DNA from: Nocardioides furvisabuli | Lineage (GTDB): Bacteria > Actinomycetota > Actinomycetes > Propionibacteriales > Nocardioidaceae | Assembly (NCBI RefSeq): GCF_021083185.1 | Contig: NZ_JAIGQB010000003.1 | Span: 517,080 to 581,079 of the forward strand | Direction: 5' to 3' | Length of the DNA: 64,000 bases | Notes under the pieces: model-generated | Databases searched by the model: none | What the model was told of the DNA's origin: nothing | Seen by the model: only the letters and a program-made list of their open reading frames with translations | Part shown: one piece after another, positions 62,803 to 64,000 of the stretch | How positions within the stretch are numbered: position 1 is the stretch's first letter | Layout: every line of letters starts with the position of its first letter | Translations under genes and position numbers: made by a program

Positions 62803-63699
62803 CTACGCGACGCTACCGGTCACTCGAACGATGTTCGCCAGGAACTGAGGCACCGTTGTGTTGCCACCAGCTTGCGTGTCATAGGAGTACGAGCCAACCA
62901 CCTCCACATAGAGGGTGACCAGGTCGTCCTCTACGACATTCGCGAACAAGTTCGGTCCCGGCGCCGATATCAGGCTGTTGGTATCGAAGTCGTACCACTC
63001 GTAGCCTGGAGTCGCTGACGTGTCCGCAAGCAGGTTCTTCGGCCCCGTTACAGAGTCGGACTGTGTCACGTAGCCGTAGAGCATGATCTTCTTCCCGACG
63101 TGAGCGTCCGGGTTCTTGACGATCAAGGCTAGGTCACGATCAGTCACAGCCCGGTATGTGGCTGGGTTCACGCGTGCCGCTTCGGCTGCCGCCCTTTTGG
63201 CCTTCTCGGCCGCTGCTGCCTTCTGGGCCTTCTCGGCCGCAGCCCGCTCCTCACGCCTTTTTTGAGCCTCGGCGCGTTTCTCCTCACGCTCTTGCCGCGC
63301 TTGCTCACGGCGCTCGGCTTCTATCTCCTCCGCGGACCGGGTGGGATCGGAAGAGGGCTCATCTTCTGATGAAGGATCGTCAGCGGCGGAGGTGGGCTCG
63401 GCCTGCGTGTCGTCGGGCAACAGGTTGCCGAAGATCGACAGTGCTACGAGCACCGCTGCCGTGATCGCCCACCATCGGAAGTACCACGGCTTCCTTCGAG
63501 CTGACCCAGCCATCGAGGGAGCCTGAGGCCCCGCGCCCAAGCCTGGGCCGATGATGTCGGAACCTGCAACACCCTCATCGGGCGCGGGAGTGGGCTGGGT
63601 TCGGCTGGTCCACGTCTGACCATCCCACCAGCGCATCTGCTGACTATTCGTTTGGTCTGGGAACCAACCAGGCGGCGGTGGTGGTGTGCTTGACGACAT
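62803..63699 (-). CDS. DUF2510 membrane protein with basic coiled coil
   Basis: 298 residues. Residues 8-33 match DUF2510 (PPGWFPDQTNSQQMRWWDGQTW). A membrane helix lies at about 72-92 (WAITAAVLVALSIFGNLLP). Residues 120-175 form a highly charged, Lys/Arg/Glu/Ala coiled coil. The C-terminal 110 residues form a beta-rich domain (KKIMLYGYVTQSDSVTG; DLVTLYVEVVGSYS), like an OB-fold. GC content is visibly lower than its neighbours, a hint of recent acquisition. Function unknown. Confidence 0.83.
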   Translation of the reverse strand: MSSSTPPPPPGWFPDQTNSQQMRWWDGQTWTSRTQPTPAPDEGVAGSDIIGPGLGAGPQAPSMAGSARRKPWYFRWWAITAAVLVALSIFGNLLPDDTQAEPTSAADDPSSEDEPSSDPTRSAEEIEAERREQARQEREEKRAEAQKRREERAAAEKAQKAAAAEKAKRAAAEAARVNPATYRAVTDRDLALIVKNPDAHVGKKIMLYGYVTQSDSVTGPKNLLADTSATPGYEWYDFDTNSLISAPGPNLFANVVEDDLVTLYVEVVGSYSYDTQAGGNTTVPQFLANIVRVTGSVA

Positions 63700-64000
63700 A
63701 ACGATCTATCCCCCGTTGCGGCTGCAGAGCCCGGGGCCGGCTGTAGCTCCGGGCTTTGTCACCATCTCATCGGCACTGCCCACTTGTTCAGGAAAGCCGA
63801 TGATCCCCAGTTGGGAGGAGCGCGAGCACCCCTGTTCTAGCGGGGGCGGGGGCCGCCTCCGAGGTACGTCACTCCGGCTCCCTTCTGTTGTCAACCGGTT
63901 CGGCGTAGCGTCTTCTCCGCGGGTCCGGGAAGTGGCTGATCCGAAGTGTCGATGTGCGGGTGCAGGTCGACCGCGCTGGATTGAAGAGTCGCCCCGCAGT
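63700..64000. other. Intergenic tail of the window, no supported gene
   Basis: No convincing reading frame. A 7-bp hairpin AGCCCGG/CCGGGCT with TTTG after it is at 63728-63755; it would act as a weak terminator for plus-strand transcription or sit in the leader of the DUF2510 gene. Lower GC continues to about 63890. Confidence 0.5.

Noticed and set aside
62764..63018. 84-codon plus-strand frame after cobL
   Set aside because: Opposite the DUF2510 gene's beta domain, no ribosome site and no family; treated as chance.
63706..63894. 62-codon minus-strand frame near the window end
   Set aside because: Low-complexity Pro/Arg/Gly composition, no ribosome site, no neighbour support.

Overview
The window reads as one piece of chromosome from a high-GC Gram-positive actinobacterium. 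It has very strong G/C third positions, many GTG starts, 4-bp ATGA/GTGA overlaps between genes, HspR with its HAIR operator, and an actinobacterial-type histidine degradation set. Gene content and dispersed repeats suggest Nocardioides or a close relative; the genus is an inference. No rRNA, tRNA, CRISPR array or insertion sequence was recognised.

Layout: 1-3.8 kb is the end of a branched-chain-type ABC importer (ATPase, lipoprotein binding protein, two permeases). 3.8-7.6 kb (minus) holds a GAF/PucR regulator, a 3-hydroxybutyrate dehydrogenase-like SDR and an ornithine cyclodeaminase-family protein. 7.6-11.2 kb is an ESX/WXG-type locus with a TNT-domain NAD-glycohydrolase toxin candidate, a small possible immunity protein and a second, degenerate TNT protein. 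11.2-16.5 kb has an IclR regulator, two paralogous coiled-coil membrane proteins and hutH-hutU. 16.5-21.2 kb carries two secreted or membrane-linked metalloproteases and a pair of CitE/malyl-CoA lyase-family genes. 21.3-25.9 kb has an orphan nuoA, a DUF1992 gene and a nitroreductase/M20 peptidase/MFS operon. 26.1-29.8 kb is the second half of histidine degradation (amidohydrolase, hutF, hutI). 30-34.5 kb has two sucrase/ferredoxin-like proteins around a JmjC/cupin oxygenase. 34.5-42 kb is mixed: a second WXG-like pair, a GTPase, an aldo-keto reductase, an M3 peptidase, an SGNH hydrolase and a GNAT. 42-46.3 kb is dnaK-grpE-dnaJ-hspR. 46.4-49 kb is a large secreted PKD-repeat protein. 50.6-62.7 kb is a cobalamin region.

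The cobalamin region has cobQ-cobK on plus. On minus, a riboswitch-led operon runs from a ChlI-ChlD fusion through bluB and cobO to a CobB-CobC fusion. A second riboswitch controls cbtB-cbtA-cbiB. cobL is divergent from the ChlI-ChlD gene. This covers cobalt uptake, chelatase motor, lower-ligand synthesis, adenosylation, amidation and amino-propanol linker steps; the other ring methylases and the large chelatase subunit are not in the window.

The most unusual feature is a set of palindromic, REP-like elements that touch or enter genes. One 63-bp palindrome sits in frame inside the CobB-CobC fusion, and relatives lie after hutI, where one copy supplies the stop codon. A different 39-bp repeat occurs twice in frame in the ChlI-ChlD fusion. 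Another inverted repeat supplies the cbiB stop codon. In addition, the 3' end of the CobB-CobC gene is itself the aptamer of the cbtB riboswitch. The two separated hut operons share a look-alike palindromic site about 50 bp before their first genes, suggesting a common regulator.
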